Assembly (NCBI RefSeq): GCF_003797185.1
Contig: NZ_RKMH01000017.1
Span: 22,199 to 86,198 of the forward strand
Reading direction: 5' to 3'
From: Gordonia oryzae
Lineage (GTDB): Bacteria; Actinomycetota; Actinomycetes; Mycobacteriales; Mycobacteriaceae
Length of the DNA: 64,000 nucleotides
A model generated the notes under the pieces. It was not told the DNA's origin, ran no database searches, and saw only the letters and a program-made list of their open reading frames with translations. The first letter of the stretch is position 1. Each line of letters starts with the position of its first letter. The position numbers were made by a program, and so were the translations under genes. Positions 1 to 8,261 of the stretch are shown in pieces.

Positions 1-480
1 GAACTCGTCCTTGTGGGCGGGTTGCAGCGTAGCGAGATCGTCGGCGATGGCCTTGGCCACCGCCGGCATCGTCTTGGGGTCGTACCACAGGTGCGGATTG
101 GGGGTGGAGTCCGGGAGTCCGAGTACCTGTTGGGCCACAATGACCTTGCGACCGTTGGCCGGAGACGCCTGCTCGAGCTTCGACATGAAGTCGTCGTAGC
201 CCACCCCGTTCTGTACCACCAGGGTCGCGTCGCGGAGTTCCTCTGCCACCGCCGGACTCGCCTCGTAGGTGTGCGGGTCGGTGTTGGGGTCGCTCATAAT
301 CGCCGAGACCGATACGTAGTGACCACCGACCTGCGAGATCACGTCGGCGTACTCGTTTTCCGCAGCCACGGCATGGATCGTCGAGTCGTCGGACCCGCCC
401 GACGAACTCGAACATCCGGCGATACCGACCACCACGGCCGCAGCGGCCACGGCCGCCACCGCCATTCTGCTGATGCGCAC
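1..480 (-). CDS. Metal ABC transporter substrate-binding lipoprotein (ZnuA/TroA type), C-terminus cut by window edge
   Basis: This is the periplasmic-face binding protein of a zinc/manganese-type ABC importer; only its first 160 codons lie in the window. The N-terminus is a lipoprotein signal: basic start, alanine/valine-rich membrane segment, then a lipobox reading IAGC followed by serines. The mature part starts HAVAAENEYADVISQVGG and contains DPHTYEASP, the conserved segment that supplies a metal-ligand histidine in the TroA fold. GTG at 480 is taken as start; ATG at 465 is the alternative. The permease and ATPase genes would lie left of the window. Family assignment is firm; the metal (Zn or Mn) is not resolved. 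Confidence 0.85.
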   Translation of the reverse strand, partial: MRISRMAVAAVAAAAVVVGIAGCSSSSGGSDDSTIHAVAAENEYADVISQVGGHYVSVSAIMSDPNTDPHTYEASPAVAEELRDATLVVQNGVGYDDFMSKLEQASPANGRKVIVAQQVLGLPDSTPNPHLWYDPKTMPAVAKAIADDLATLQPAHKDEF

Positions 481-505
481 TCTCGATCCGTTCCGGGCTC
501 ACGCC

Positions 506-1003
506 CTACTGGCAACGACAACCATTAACAGGAGGAGGATACGACGCAAACCGAGCGACAGCCACCCCGTCGGGCGATATGCGAAGAAGATCGTCTATCG
601 GGCGATAAGTACCAGATGCGCTGGCACGCATGTATTTTCGATGCCCGCCGCGGAACGTCGATCCGACTTCGAGAGCCAGGTCGTCGAGATCGGCGAGCGT
701 CTTACACTGCGCCATCAACGAGTTATAGGTCCGCAAGCGGACCCGATCGGCATCGCCGACACGAAGCACCGTGCTCCATCGCATCATCGGGCTGTCGGCA
801 CCATGCTGAACCACGTCGAGTGTGATCCGTGCCGCGTCGAGGTCGGCGTCACGCACGGTGTAGACGCGGGAGCGGGCCTCGGCGTCGTCGAGGCCGATCC
901 GGACCGCCACATTCGGCCGCGCCCACGTAGAGTCCCGAGCCGCTTCACCGATGTCCAGCACCACACGCAGCAGTCCGGCACTGGTTCGCATGATGCGCAC
1001 CAC
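506..1003 (-). pseudogene. Siderophore-interacting protein relic (FAD-binding N-terminal domain only)
   Basis: The first 90 or so residues match the FAD-binding N-domain of the ViuB/siderophore-interacting protein family, with VVRI at the start, a YTVRD segment and a later RWSTVLRVGD segment. Full-length members are about 250-280 aa and continue with a GDETALPA-type NAD(P)H domain. Here similarity stops near position 730 (after VRLR) and the rest of the 165-aa frame looks unrelated. The frame is open upstream of 1003 to about 1075 without an ATG, so the true start is uncertain. I read it as the remnant of a ferric-siderophore reductase. A shortened functional protein is possible but less likely. 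Confidence 0.5.
570..607. promoter_or_regulatory. Direct repeat TCGGGCGATA (two copies) upstream of metal transporter gene
   Basis: The 10-mer TCGGGCGATA occurs at 570-579 and again at 598-607, 28 bp apart, upstream of the minus-strand metal-binding lipoprotein gene. The second copy sits in a short imperfect dyad (TATCG..CGATA). This could be an operator for a metalloregulator, but it does not match the Zur, IdeR or MntR consensus as I know them. The sites are seen; the function is inferred. Confidence 0.25.
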
Positions 1004-1057
1004 TCGTGCGGTGAGGTCGGTGAGCCCACTGCGATGCTCGTCGCCGCGCAGTGATGT

Positions 1058-1079
1058 CTGATCGGGGTCACCCGATCAG
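1058..1079. promoter_or_regulatory. Perfect palindrome between the SIP relic and tetR, candidate TetR operator
   Basis: Arms CTGATCGGG and CCCGATCAG are perfectly complementary around a 4-base centre (GTCA). The element lies between divergently oriented genes, about 50 bp before the TetR regulator starting at 1131. Position and symmetry suit a TetR autoregulatory operator. A terminator is unlikely because neither neighbouring gene reads into it. Confidence 0.4.
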
Positions 1080-1130
1080 GCGGACGGAGTGGCGAACTCG
1101 GTGGCCATACGCGCTACCATCAATTAGTTT

Positions 1131-1808
1131 ATGGGTACTATAAAAATCATGGACGAGAAGGTGAGCCTGAGTGCCGACGCCCCGGCGCCACCTCGGCGTC
1201 GGGGCCGCCCACCGACCCTCGACCGTGCTCGCATCATCGCCACCGGAATCGAGATGACGCTTCCCGCAGTAACTTTCGCCGGATTGGCCAAGCAGCTCGG
1301 GGTGACCCAGGCGGCGTTGTACAAACACGTGGACGGCCTCGGCGAACTGCGCACACTCATCGCCGAGCAGATCTTCCTCGACTGGTCGATCCCCGACCCG
1401 CACCCAACCCTCCCGATCCACGAGTACCTCCTCGACTTCGCGCTGTCGATACGTCTGCTCGCGCACCACCACCCCGGCATCACCCCGTTTCTCACCCGTC
1501 GTACCGACACCACCGCGACGATGGTCGCCAAGATCGGCGCGCACCACCATCGCGTCGCCGCGGTGTACGACCTGGACCCGGCAACCGCGCGGACCCTGCT
1601 CTCCGGCATCGCGTTTGCCGCTGTCGCACTGGCCGATACCGTCTACGCCTCCTACGGGTGGGAGAAACGACCGTCGAGCGCACGCGCCGACCTCCCCGAC
1701 GACGACATCGAGACCGACCTCCGATGGACCGTCAAGGCCCTCGTTGTGGGGTCGCTGCACGTTGCCGGACTCGACGTGGATCCCGGACCGCGGTGGCGTC
1801 GGACGTAG
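1131..1808 (+). CDS. TetR family transcriptional regulator
   Basis: A 225-aa DNA-binding repressor. A basic, proline-rich leader (PRRRGRPP) precedes the helix-turn-helix segment FAGLAKQLGVTQAALYKHVDG at about residues 47-67; the C-terminal ligand domain is helical and alanine-rich. The start may be ATG 1131 or the in-frame ATG 1149, because a TACTATAA-like promoter element overlaps the first codons. The palindrome at 1058-1079 lies just upstream. A zinc alcohol dehydrogenase follows on the same strand 171 bp later and is a plausible target. The ligand is unknown. Confidence 0.9.
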   Translation: MGTIKIMDEKVSLSADAPAPPRRRGRPPTLDRARIIATGIEMTLPAVTFAGLAKQLGVTQAALYKHVDGLGELRTLIAEQIFLDWSIPDPHPTLPIHEYLLDFALSIRLLAHHHPGITPFLTRRTDTTATMVAKIGAHHHRVAAVYDLDPATARTLLSGIAFAAVALADTVYASYGWEKRPSSARADLPDDDIETDLRWTVKALVVGSLHVAGLDVDPGPRWRRT

Positions 1809-1979
1809 ACCTGGCGCGATCTCCGCAAATCACCCCGGACCGGCATCCGCGACGGTGTGCGCTGCGAGTATGCGCGCGCGGCCATATGTGAGCACAATGG
1901 ATGGTGCAGGCAATCGAGTAGAGCCGCGCCACTCCCCCGACCTCCCTCGGGTTGCGGCGTGCGCTCGGGAAGGACACCC

Positions 1980-3029
1980 GTGACGACCACCGTCAACGCC
2001 TACATCGCCACCGCACCCGACCAGCCGCTGTCGAAGACCACCATCGAACGTCGGGACCTCGCGCCGCGCGACGTTCTCATCGACATCGCCTACGCGGGCA
2101 TCTGCCACTCCGACATCCACACCGCCCGCAACGAGTGGGGCGGCACCACCTATCCGGTGGTTCCCGGCCACGAGATCACCGGCACCGTCTCAGCGGTCGG
2201 TGCCGAGGTCACCCGGCACAAGGTCGGCGACCGCGTCGGCGTCGGCTGTTTCGTCCAGTCCTGTGGCGAGTGCGGCCCCTGCAAGGACGGTGACGAACAG
2301 TACTGCGTGAAAGGTGCTGTGGGAACCTACAACTCCACCACCTACGAGGGTGAGTTCACCCACGGTGGCTATTCGCAGCAGGTCGTGGTGACCGAGGACT
2401 TCGTGCTGCGGATTCCCGACGGCCTGAAGCTGGATGTGGCCACCCCACTGCTGTGTGCGGGCATCACGCTGTACTCGCCGTTGAAGCACTGGGGCGCCGG
2501 GCCGGGCAAGAAGGTCGCCATCATCGGCATGGGCGGGCTCGGGCACGTGGGCGTCAAGATCGCCCACGCCCTCGGCGCCGAGGTAACCGTACTCAGCCAG
2601 TCGATGCGAAAAGAGGAGGACGGCAAGCGGTTCGGCGCGGATCACTATTACACGACCAGTGACGAGTCGACCTTCCGCACGCTGCGCAACGAATTCGATC
2701 TGATCCTCAACACCGTGTCGGTCAACCTCGACCTCAACCAATACCTCTCGTTGCTCGCGGTCAACGGCACCTTCGTCGAACTCGGGCTACCCGAGCATCC
2801 ACTGCAGCTCAAGGCATTCCCGCTGCTGAACAATCGGCGCTCGCTGGCCGGGTCGATGGTCGGCGGAATCGCCCCGACCCAGGAGATGCTCGACTTCTGC
2901 GCCGAGCACGGCATCGGCGCAGAGATCGAGACGATCAGCGCCGATGGGATCAACGAGGCCTACGATCGCGTCGTCGACAGCGACGTGCGCTACCGCTTCG
3001 TCATCGACGCGGCGACCCTTGCCGACTGA
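1980..3029 (+). CDS. adhC: Zinc-dependent NAD(P) alcohol dehydrogenase (AdhC/cinnamyl-alcohol-dehydrogenase class)
   Basis: Medium-chain dehydrogenase/reductase of 349 aa catalysing reversible alcohol/aldehyde oxidation with NAD(P). Visible motifs are the catalytic-zinc region [15 protein letters not shown], the structural-zinc cysteine cluster CGECGPC followed by C in EQYCV, and the nucleotide-binding [14 protein letters not shown] 1980 is chosen because the protein then begins TTTVNAYIA like relatives; the open frame extends upstream without homology. It resembles the mycobacterial AdhC/CAD subgroup that acts on aromatic or aliphatic aldehydes. A strong bidirectional terminator follows. Function class is firm; the natural substrate is not known. 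Confidence 0.93.
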   Translation: MTTTVNAYIATAPDQPLSKTTIERRDLAPRDVLIDIAYAGICHSDIHTARNEWGGTTYPVVPGHEITGTVSAVGAEVTRHKVGDRVGVGCFVQSCGECGPCKDGDEQYCVKGAVGTYNSTTYEGEFTHGGYSQQVVVTEDFVLRIPDGLKLDVATPLLCAGITLYSPLKHWGAGPGKKVAIIGMGGLGHVGVKIAHALGAEVTVLSQSMRKEEDGKRFGADHYYTTSDESTFRTLRNEFDLILNTVSVNLDLNQYLSLLAVNGTFVELGLPEHPLQLKAFPLLNNRRSLAGSMVGGIAPTQEMLDFCAEHGIGAEIETISADGINEAYDRVVDSDVRYRFVIDAATLAD

Positions 3030-3054
3030 TACGGCACACAGCATCGCGGAAAGA

Positions 3055-3090
3055 ACTGCGGGGCACCGGTTCATACCGGTGCCCCGCAGT
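3055..3090. terminator. Bidirectional hairpin terminator between adhC and glutathione peroxidase
   Basis: A perfect inverted repeat with 16-bp arms (3055-3070 and 3075-3090) and a TCAT loop lies between convergent genes. The stem is GC-rich and followed by TTGTTG on the plus strand, so it can stop transcription from both sides. Confidence 0.85.
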
Positions 3091-3124
3091 TGTTGTCCGA
3101 GACGTTCGTGCTCGATAGCCGCCG

Positions 3125-3601
3125 TCAGAGCACTTTGTCGATATCGTCGGTGAGCTTCTCCGGCTTGACCGTCGGCGCGAACCGCGCGACCACCGCACCC
3201 GACTTGTCGACAAGGAACTTGGTGAAGTTCCACTTGATCCGACTACCCAGGATTCCTGACTTCTGTTGGCGCAGCCACTGATACAGCGGATGAGCGTCGT
3301 GACCGTTGACGTCAACCTTGGCGAACATCGGAAAGGTCACGTCGTAGGTCAACGAGCAGAAGTTCTTGATCTCGTCCTCGTCACCGGGCTCCTGGTGCGC
3401 GAACTGATCGCACGGGAATCCGAGGACCACCAGCCCCTGGTCGGCGTACTCGCGGTGCAGCTTCTCCAGACCCTGATACTGGGGTGTGAATCCGCATTTG
3501 GAGGCGGTGTTCACGATGAGCAGCGGATGGCCGCGATAGGTGCTCAGATCGACGGGATTGCCGTCGATGTCGGTGGCGGTGAAGTCGTAGGCAGTGGTCA
3601 C
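3125..3601 (-). CDS. Glutathione peroxidase family protein (Cys type)
   Basis: A 158-aa cytosolic thiol peroxidase that reduces hydrogen and lipid peroxides. The catalytic triad motifs are present: NTASKCGFTPQY with the peroxidatic Cys, FPCDQFAHQEPG with the Gln and a possible resolving Cys, and IKWNFTKF with the Trp. It uses cysteine, not selenocysteine. Length is typical for bacterial BsaA/GPx proteins. Actinobacteria of this group lack glutathione, so thioredoxin or mycoredoxin is the likely electron donor (inference). It is transcribed alone, facing adhC. Confidence 0.93.
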   Translation of the reverse strand: MTTAYDFTATDIDGNPVDLSTYRGHPLLIVNTASKCGFTPQYQGLEKLHREYADQGLVVLGFPCDQFAHQEPGDEDEIKNFCSLTYDVTFPMFAKVDVNGHDAHPLYQWLRQQKSGILGSRIKWNFTKFLVDKSGAVVARFAPTVKPEKLTDDIDKVL

Positions 3602-3669
3602 GAGATCCCCCGGGGTCGTATGTCGGTGACGTCACATCGAGCCTACGCCCGCCCGTTCATGCGGTGACG

Positions 3670-3706
3670 GCGGTGACGCCACCGTTTGTTGGTGACGCCA
3701 CCGCCA
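3670..3706 (-). terminator. Hairpin built from duplicated GGTGACGCCACCG, likely terminator of the hsp20 operon
   Basis: Two copies of GGTGACGCCACCG (3672-3684 and 3691-3703) face each other as a near-perfect inverted repeat around GTTTGTT. The element is just downstream of the minus-strand small acidic gene and upstream of the glutathione peroxidase start, where a terminator is expected. Confidence 0.5.
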
Positions 3707-3739
3707 TCGAGTCCCCATCGGGGATGCGGGATCCGGGTG

Positions 3740-3919
3740 TCAGCGCGAACCGGGCGTGCGCTGCTCACCGGGGATCGGCTCCGCCTGGGTGTCGGGACCG
3801 TCATCGTGGGGCGTGTACGGATACTCCTCGACACCGGAGTCGTCGGTGACCTCGACGGTCTGTTCCACCCAGTCGGCCTCGTCGGCCTTCGGAAACGGTT
3901 CTTGTGCAGGCATGTTCAT
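3740..3919 (-). CDS. Small acidic protein of unknown function, downstream of hsp20
   Basis: A 59-aa acidic, proline-rich protein (starting MNMPAQEPFPKADEADW) with no cysteines and no membrane segment. The start ATG 3919 has a perfect AGGAGG five bases upstream; a GTG one codon earlier is too close to that site. It lies about 66 bp after the Hsp20 stop codon on the same strand, with no promoter visible between them. It is probably co-transcribed with the heat-shock gene under CIRCE control. I do not recognise the family. Confidence 0.6.
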   Translation of the reverse strand: MNMPAQEPFPKADEADWVEQTVEVTDDSGVEEYPYTPHDDGPDTQAEPIPGEQRTPGSR

Positions 3920-3985
3920 CACAACCTCCTGCGTTGTCCTCGGTTCCCCGGCCGGCCATGGGGTGCCTCTGCCCGACCGGTTGTC

Positions 3986-4432
3986 TCAGCCCGATGTTCC
4001 GGCCGCGATCGCGTGCGGATCGCTCTTGGTCTCGACGGCGATCTTGCGCGGCTTGGCCTCCTCGGCGAGCGGGATGCTCACATGCAGCACACCGTTGTCG
4101 TAGGTCGCCGAGATGCGCGCCGGGTCGATGCCGTCACCCAGGGTGATCTGGCGGCGATAGCTCCCCGAGAACCGCTCACTGGCCAGCCATTGCACTCCGT
4201 CGTCAGACGGGGCGCTGCGCTGCGCAGAGAGGGTCAGCACACCGTTGTCCACATTGACGTCGATCGATCCGGGATCGGCGCCGGGCATGTCGGCGATCAG
4301 CATGTAATGATCGCCGACCTTGTACAGGTCCAGCGGCATGAACCGCGGGGCGCGCTGACTGCCGGCCATCGAGCCGGTCATCAATCCCCGAGCAAGCGCG
4401 TCGACATCACTGAACGGATCAAAACGAAGCAC
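3986..4432 (-). CDS. Hsp20/alpha-crystallin small heat-shock protein
   Basis: A 148-aa ATP-independent chaperone that holds unfolding proteins. The alpha-crystallin domain is visible: PLDLYKVGDHYMLIADMPG, then DVNVDNGVLTLSAQR, then YDNGVLHVSIPL at the end of the domain, followed by a short tail. GTG 4432 is chosen because AGGAGG lies eight bases upstream; a longer frame to 4504 has no comparable site. It is preceded by a recognisable -10/-35 and a CIRCE element, so HrcA repression is expected. A 59-aa acidic gene follows. Confidence 0.95.
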   Translation of the reverse strand: MLRFDPFSDVDALARGLMTGSMAGSQRAPRFMPLDLYKVGDHYMLIADMPGADPGSIDVNVDNGVLTLSAQRSAPSDDGVQWLASERFSGSYRRQITLGDGIDPARISATYDNGVLHVSIPLAEEAKPRKIAVETKSDPHAIAAGTSG

Positions 4433-4502
4433 AGCACTCACCTCCTGAAGACCAGGCTGCCTGCCACCCTTTGACAGGCAGCTCTCACGCTGTACGAGTC
4501 CC

Positions 4503-4531
4503 ACTATAACCCCGCCGAACGCACTCGTCTA
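4503..4531 (-). promoter_or_regulatory. hsp20 promoter (-35 TAGACG, 17 bp, -10 TATAGT)
   Basis: Reading the minus strand, TAGACG (4531-4526) and TATAGT (4508-4503) are separated by 17 bp, a good vegetative-type promoter. The -35 box overlaps the edge of the CIRCE operator, which explains repression. The predicted transcript starts near 4497, about 65 bases before the GTG start. Confidence 0.6.
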
Positions 4532-4555
4532 GCACTCGAAGCAAAAGAGTGCTAA
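4529..4555. promoter_or_regulatory. CIRCE element (HrcA operator)
   Basis: The arms CTAGCACTC and GAGTGCTAA are separated by nine bases. This matches the known CIRCE consensus TTAGCACTC-N9-GAGTGCTAA with one mismatch. It sits in the hsp20 promoter and also just upstream of a small plus-strand ORF starting at 4601, so HrcA could affect both directions. Confidence 0.92.
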
Positions 4556-4600
4556 TAGTCTTCGTCGATCGTCTCACGGCGAAAAGACAAGGAGGACAGC

Positions 4601-4762
4601 ATGACCGACCGTGAACACGATGCGCCCACCCGCACCGACGTGGTGTGGCCCGACCCGTCCCCACTGTCGAGCTGGTGGTCGGCGGTGATGGCGACGCCGG
4701 TGCGCGGCGATCACCGCAGCGAGTCGACGAAGACCGCCGCGATGGCCTCCAGTCCGCGCTGA
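4601..4762 (+). CDS. Possible 53-aa protein divergent from hsp20
   Basis: Begins MTDREHDAPTRTDVVWPDPS and ends in SSPR. The ATG has a strong site, AAGGAGG followed by ACAGC, and lies 46 bp beyond the CIRCE element. The last 52 bp overlap the 3' end of the convergent fRMsr gene. It has three tryptophans and no recognised domain. The ribosome-binding site is the main argument for reality; it could equally be a chance frame. No function is assigned. Confidence 0.4.
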   Translation: MTDREHDAPTRTDVVWPDPSPLSSWWSAVMATPVRGDHRSESTKTAAMASSPR

Positions 4763-5190
4763 TCGTCGGCGGTGAAGCGCTCCGGCACCGGGCTGTCGAG
4801 GTCGAAGACGCCGATCAACTCGTCGTCGGCGCCGACGAGGGGCACGACGAGTTCCGAGCGGCTCTGCGCGTCGCAGGCGATGTGGTCGGGAACCGCATGG
4901 ACATCGGCGACGCGCTGCGTCGTGCGGGTGCGTGCCGCTGCGCCGCACACCCCGCGGTCGAGACCGATACGCACGCAAGCGGGCTTGCCCTGGAACGGCC
5001 CGACGACCAGCTCGGTGCCGTCGAAGAAGTAGAAGCCGACCCAGTTCAGCTGGGGCAGTGAGTGATACACCAGCGCGGAGATGTTGGCCGCGTTGGCGAT
5101 GCGGTCGTGCTCGCCGGCAACGAGGCCCGCCGCGGCCTCGGCGAGCTCGGAGTAGGTGCCGGTCTGTGCGGTCGCGATGTCGAAGCTCAT
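4711..5190 (-). CDS. GAF-domain free methionine-(R)-sulfoxide reductase (fRMsr)
   Basis: A 159-aa single GAF domain matching fRMsr, which reduces free methionine-R-sulfoxide. Key features are the NWVGFYFFDG strand, GKPACVRIGLDRGVCG, and ADVHAVPDHIACDAQSRSELVVPL, which carry the three conserved cysteines of the family. ATG 5190 (MSFDIATAQTG) is the natural start; an upstream in-frame extension has no similarity. It stands alone between a divergent metallophosphoesterase and a convergent small ORF. It likely serves oxidative-damage repair alongside the nearby peroxidase. Confidence 0.92.
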   Translation of the reverse strand: MSFDIATAQTGTYSELAEAAAGLVAGEHDRIANAANISALVYHSLPQLNWVGFYFFDGTELVVGPFQGKPACVRIGLDRGVCGAAARTRTTQRVADVHAVPDHIACDAQSRSELVVPLVGADDELIGVFDLDSPVPERFTADDQRGLEAIAAVFVDSLR

Positions 5191-5336
5191 CACTCCATCA
5201 TGGACTCCGCCCGGATGGTTCCGGGTGATGTTGTACCCGGATGCCGGGCATAAGATCACCCGCGATCCGAACTGAGCGTGCGGGAACGGATGAGCACTTC
5301 GGGCCCGTTCTGCGGTAGTGTTCGCGGCAACTTGCC

Positions 5337-6482
5337 ATGATTGTCCTCTTCGCCGCATTCCTCGCGCTCATCACCTTCTGGCTGCATCGTCGCCTCGTGC
5401 GGGCCACAGCCCTGCCGCGCCCCTGGTCGGTGATCGCCGACGCCCTGCTCGTCGCGTTCTGGGCGTTGGCCGTCGTCGGTATCGCCACCGGGCGCGGACT
5501 GAATCCCTCAACGTTTCGTCCCCTGGCCTGGCTCGGGCTGACCTGGCTGGCGACGGTGTTGTACCTGGTGCTCGGGTTGGCGGTGGTCGGTATCGGCGCG
5601 TTCATCTGGCGGCTGGTCCTCCGGCGGTCACCGAACGAGCTCGCCGGGCCGAGACGCCGACGACGCCTGCAGGCGGTCCGCGCGGCGACCGGGGCCGTGG
5701 CCGTCACGGCCGTCGCACTCACCGCGTACGGGGTGGTCGAGGCGGCCGATCCGCGGGTCACCCACACCGAGATCCGGCTCGCCGACCTGCCCGAATCCTT
5801 CGACGGCACGCGGGTGGCGCTCATCTCCGATCTGCACGTCGGACCGGCCCGCGACGCCGATTTCACCCGGCGCGTCGTCGACCTGGTCAACGCGCAGCGG
5901 CCAGACCTGATCGCGATCGCCGGTGACCTGACCGACGGCACGGTCGCCGAACTCTTCGGCGATCTCGCGCCGTTGACCGCGCTACGCGCACCGCTCGGGG
6001 TGTTCGGGGTCAGCGGCAATCACGAGTTCTACAGCGACGACGGCGGTCGATGGCTCGACGAGTGGGAGCGGGTGGGCGTGACCACGCTGCGCAACCAGCG
6101 CGTCGCCGTCAGCCGCGGCGGGGCGACGATCGACGTGGTCGGCATCCACGACCACAGCGCGCCCGAACCGTACCGGCCCGACCTGGCGGGCGTGCTGGCC
6201 GGCAGTGACCCGCAACGCTTTCGCCTGCTGCTCGCCCACGAACCCCGGCAGGCACTTCGGGCCTCGGATCTCGGTGTGGATCTGCAACTCTCGGGTCACA
6301 CTCACGGCGGTCAGATCTGGCCCATCCGCTATCTGGTGCCGCTGCAGCAGCCATCGGTCGAGGGCCTCGACCGGGTCGGCGAGACGACGCTGTACACGAC
6401 GCGCGGCGCCGGCGCCTGGGGCCCACCGGTGCGGGTCGGTGCGCCACCCGAGGTGGCGATCCTCACGCTACGACGCGGGTGA
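5337..6482 (+). CDS. Membrane-anchored metallophosphoesterase (YkuE/YaeI-like)
   Basis: A 381-aa protein: about four hydrophobic N-terminal segments (to residue 140), then a calcineurin-like phosphoesterase domain. Metal-ligand motifs are ALISDLHVG (D-x-H), IAGDLTDG (GD), GNHEFY (GNHE), LLLAHEPRQ (H) and SGHTHGGQIWP (GHTH). Family members hydrolyse UDP-linked or lipid-linked phosphate esters; the precise substrate here is unknown. The last 15 bp overlap the 3' end of the convergent permease gene. Confidence 0.92.
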   Translation: MIVLFAAFLALITFWLHRRLVRATALPRPWSVIADALLVAFWALAVVGIATGRGLNPSTFRPLAWLGLTWLATVLYLVLGLAVVGIGAFIWRLVLRRSPNELAGPRRRRRLQAVRAATGAVAVTAVALTAYGVVEAADPRVTHTEIRLADLPESFDGTRVALISDLHVGPARDADFTRRVVDLVNAQRPDLIAIAGDLTDGTVAELFGDLAPLTALRAPLGVFGVSGNHEFYSDDGGRWLDEWERVGVTTLRNQRVAVSRGGATIDVVGIHDHSAPEPYRPDLAGVLAGSDPQRFRLLLAHEPRQALRASDLGVDLQLSGHTHGGQIWPIRYLVPLQQPSVEGLDRVGETTLYTTRGAGAWGPPVRVGAPPEVAILTLRRG

Positions 6483-8003
6483 CTCCTCGGCCGTGATTGA
6501 CCAATCCCGGTTCGCACGAGCCAGGTTGGAATGCGTGCGGCCGTAGAAGAAGTAGATGCCCAAACCGATCACCAGCCAGACCACGAACCGTATCCAGGTC
6601 TCGATCGCAAGGTTCACCATCAGCCCCGCGCAGCAGATCGCCGAGATGATCGGCAGCACCGGCGACCACGGAACCCGGAACGGACGCTTCATCTCCGGCT
6701 GGGTTCGACGCAGGACGGGGACGGCGATGGAGACGACAAGGAATGCGAAAAGGGTACCGATGGAGACCATCTCGGCAAGCGCGGACAATGGGACGAAGGC
6801 ACCGAGGAGCACGACGACCGCGGTGGTCAGCATCGTGATGCGGTATGGCGTCTGCCATTTCGGGTGAATCTTGCCCGCCGAATGCGGCACCAGACCGTCG
6901 CGGGCGAGCGCGAACCCGATCCGCGACATACCGACGATATCGACGAGGATCACCGACGTCAGGCCGGCAACCGCGGCGATACCGACGAGCACGCCCGCCC
7001 AGCTCAAGCCCACCTGATTGAACGCATCCGAGAGTGGCGCGCCCTCACTGAGGTCGGTGTAGTGCACCATGCCGACCACGACGAAACACACACCCACGTA
7101 GAGCACCGTGCAGATGAGCAGGGTGCCGAGTAGTCCACGGGTCATGGCGCGGGCCGGATTCTTGGTCTCCTCCCCGAGATTCGCGACGATCTCGAACCCG
7201 CTGTAGGAGAAGAATACGACCGCCGAGGCGAACAACACCCCGGCCACACCGAACGCCGTCGCCTCGACGCCGGTGGCCCACTGCCACAACGGTTGTCTCA
7301 ACCCGCCGTCGCCGCCGGTCGGCTGCGCAGGCGGAATGAACGGGGTGTAGTTGGCGGCCTTGATGAAGAACAACCCGGCGATGATGATGAACACGCAGAT
7401 GCTCACCTTGAGATACACCAGAGCGTTGGTGAGCCAACCGGATTCCTTGATGCCGATGGTGGCGACCACGCCGAGCACCAGGGCGATCGCCACCGCTCCC
7501 AGGTTGACCGTCGAGCTCTCGCCGAAGAAGGTCGTCGGCAGATTGAACACATCCTGCAGATATCCGGACCAACCGCGCGAGACCACCGCCGCGCCGAGGG
7601 CGAACTCCAGGATGAGGTCCCAGCCGATGATCCAGGCGATGATCTCGCCGAGCGTGGTGTAAGCGTAGGTGTAGGACGATCCCGCGGTCGGCACCGCCGA
7701 AGCCAGCTCGGCGTAACAGAATGCGGCGAACAGCGCGATCACACCGGCCACGACGAACGAGATCATGATCGCGGGACCGGCGTTGTTCTTGGCCTGCACG
7801 CCGGTGAGGGTGAAGATGCCGGTACCGATGACCATTCCGACGCCGAACCCGATGAGGTCACGGGTCCGCAGCGCCTGCTTGAGTCGCCCGCCCTCGAGCT
7901 GATGCCCCTCGTCGTTTTGGTGGATGACGGTATCGACCGACTTCTTCCGGAAGATCCCCCGGCTTTGCGTCCCTGGTCTCTCGGTCGACGGTCTCTCGGT
8001 CAT
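6468..8003 (-). CDS. APC-family amino acid permease (cationic amino acid transporter type)
   Basis: A 511-aa integral membrane transporter with about 12 helices. The start of helix 1 reads GFGVGMVIGTGIFTLTG, the CAT-subfamily signature, and FSYSGFEIVANLGEE matches the helix-6 substrate region. It moves amino acids by proton symport or exchange. ATG 8003 gives the usual soluble leader (MTERPSTERPG); the longer upstream frame is not conserved in character. No substrate can be assigned. It faces the metallophosphoesterase gene with a small overlap. Confidence 0.92.
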   Translation of the reverse strand: MTERPSTERPGTQSRGIFRKKSVDTVIHQNDEGHQLEGGRLKQALRTRDLIGFGVGMVIGTGIFTLTGVQAKNNAGPAIMISFVVAGVIALFAAFCYAELASAVPTAGSSYTYAYTTLGEIIAWIIGWDLILEFALGAAVVSRGWSGYLQDVFNLPTTFFGESSTVNLGAVAIALVLGVVATIGIKESGWLTNALVYLKVSICVFIIIAGLFFIKAANYTPFIPPAQPTGGDGGLRQPLWQWATGVEATAFGVAGVLFASAVVFFSYSGFEIVANLGEETKNPARAMTRGLLGTLLICTVLYVGVCFVVVGMVHYTDLSEGAPLSDAFNQVGLSWAGVLVGIAAVAGLTSVILVDIVGMSRIGFALARDGLVPHSAGKIHPKWQTPYRITMLTTAVVVLLGAFVPLSALAEMVSIGTLFAFLVVSIAVPVLRRTQPEMKRPFRVPWSPVLPIISAICCAGLMVNLAIETWIRFVVWLVIGLGIYFFYGRTHSNLARANRDWSITAEESPAS

Positions 8004-8261
8004 CGCTCGACGGTAACCCGCCGCCGTGGTTGGCGTCACCGAACACGCCGTGGGCGACGTAGCGCGCCACTGAAGTTTTGCCGTGCCCGACTCACGCACT
8101 CGGCGTTGACCCCGACAACAACTTTGGGGTGCAATCGGGGGGTCCGACCGGATCTGTCGCGGTGGGCTTCGGACGAGGATGAGTGCCTGACAGCACGCGC
8201 GTCCGCCGCTCTGGGTATCGCCGCTATCCGCGGTCTCGTTCACGCCGGGGTCAGCACCTAG

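Noticed and set aside
3125..3601. Possible selenocysteine glutathione peroxidase
   Set aside because: The active-site codon is an ordinary Cys (SKCGFT) and there is no in-frame TGA.
3670..3706. Two 13-bp direct repeats considered as a mini CRISPR
   Set aside because: Only two units with a 6-bp spacer, they form a hairpin, and no cas gene is near.
7293..8261. A 322-aa plus-strand frame opposite the permease
   Set aside because: It is mostly antisense to the permease, with charged low-complexity composition (DD, HH, RR runs). Only its last 50 codons look coding and are discussed with the 8259 stop.
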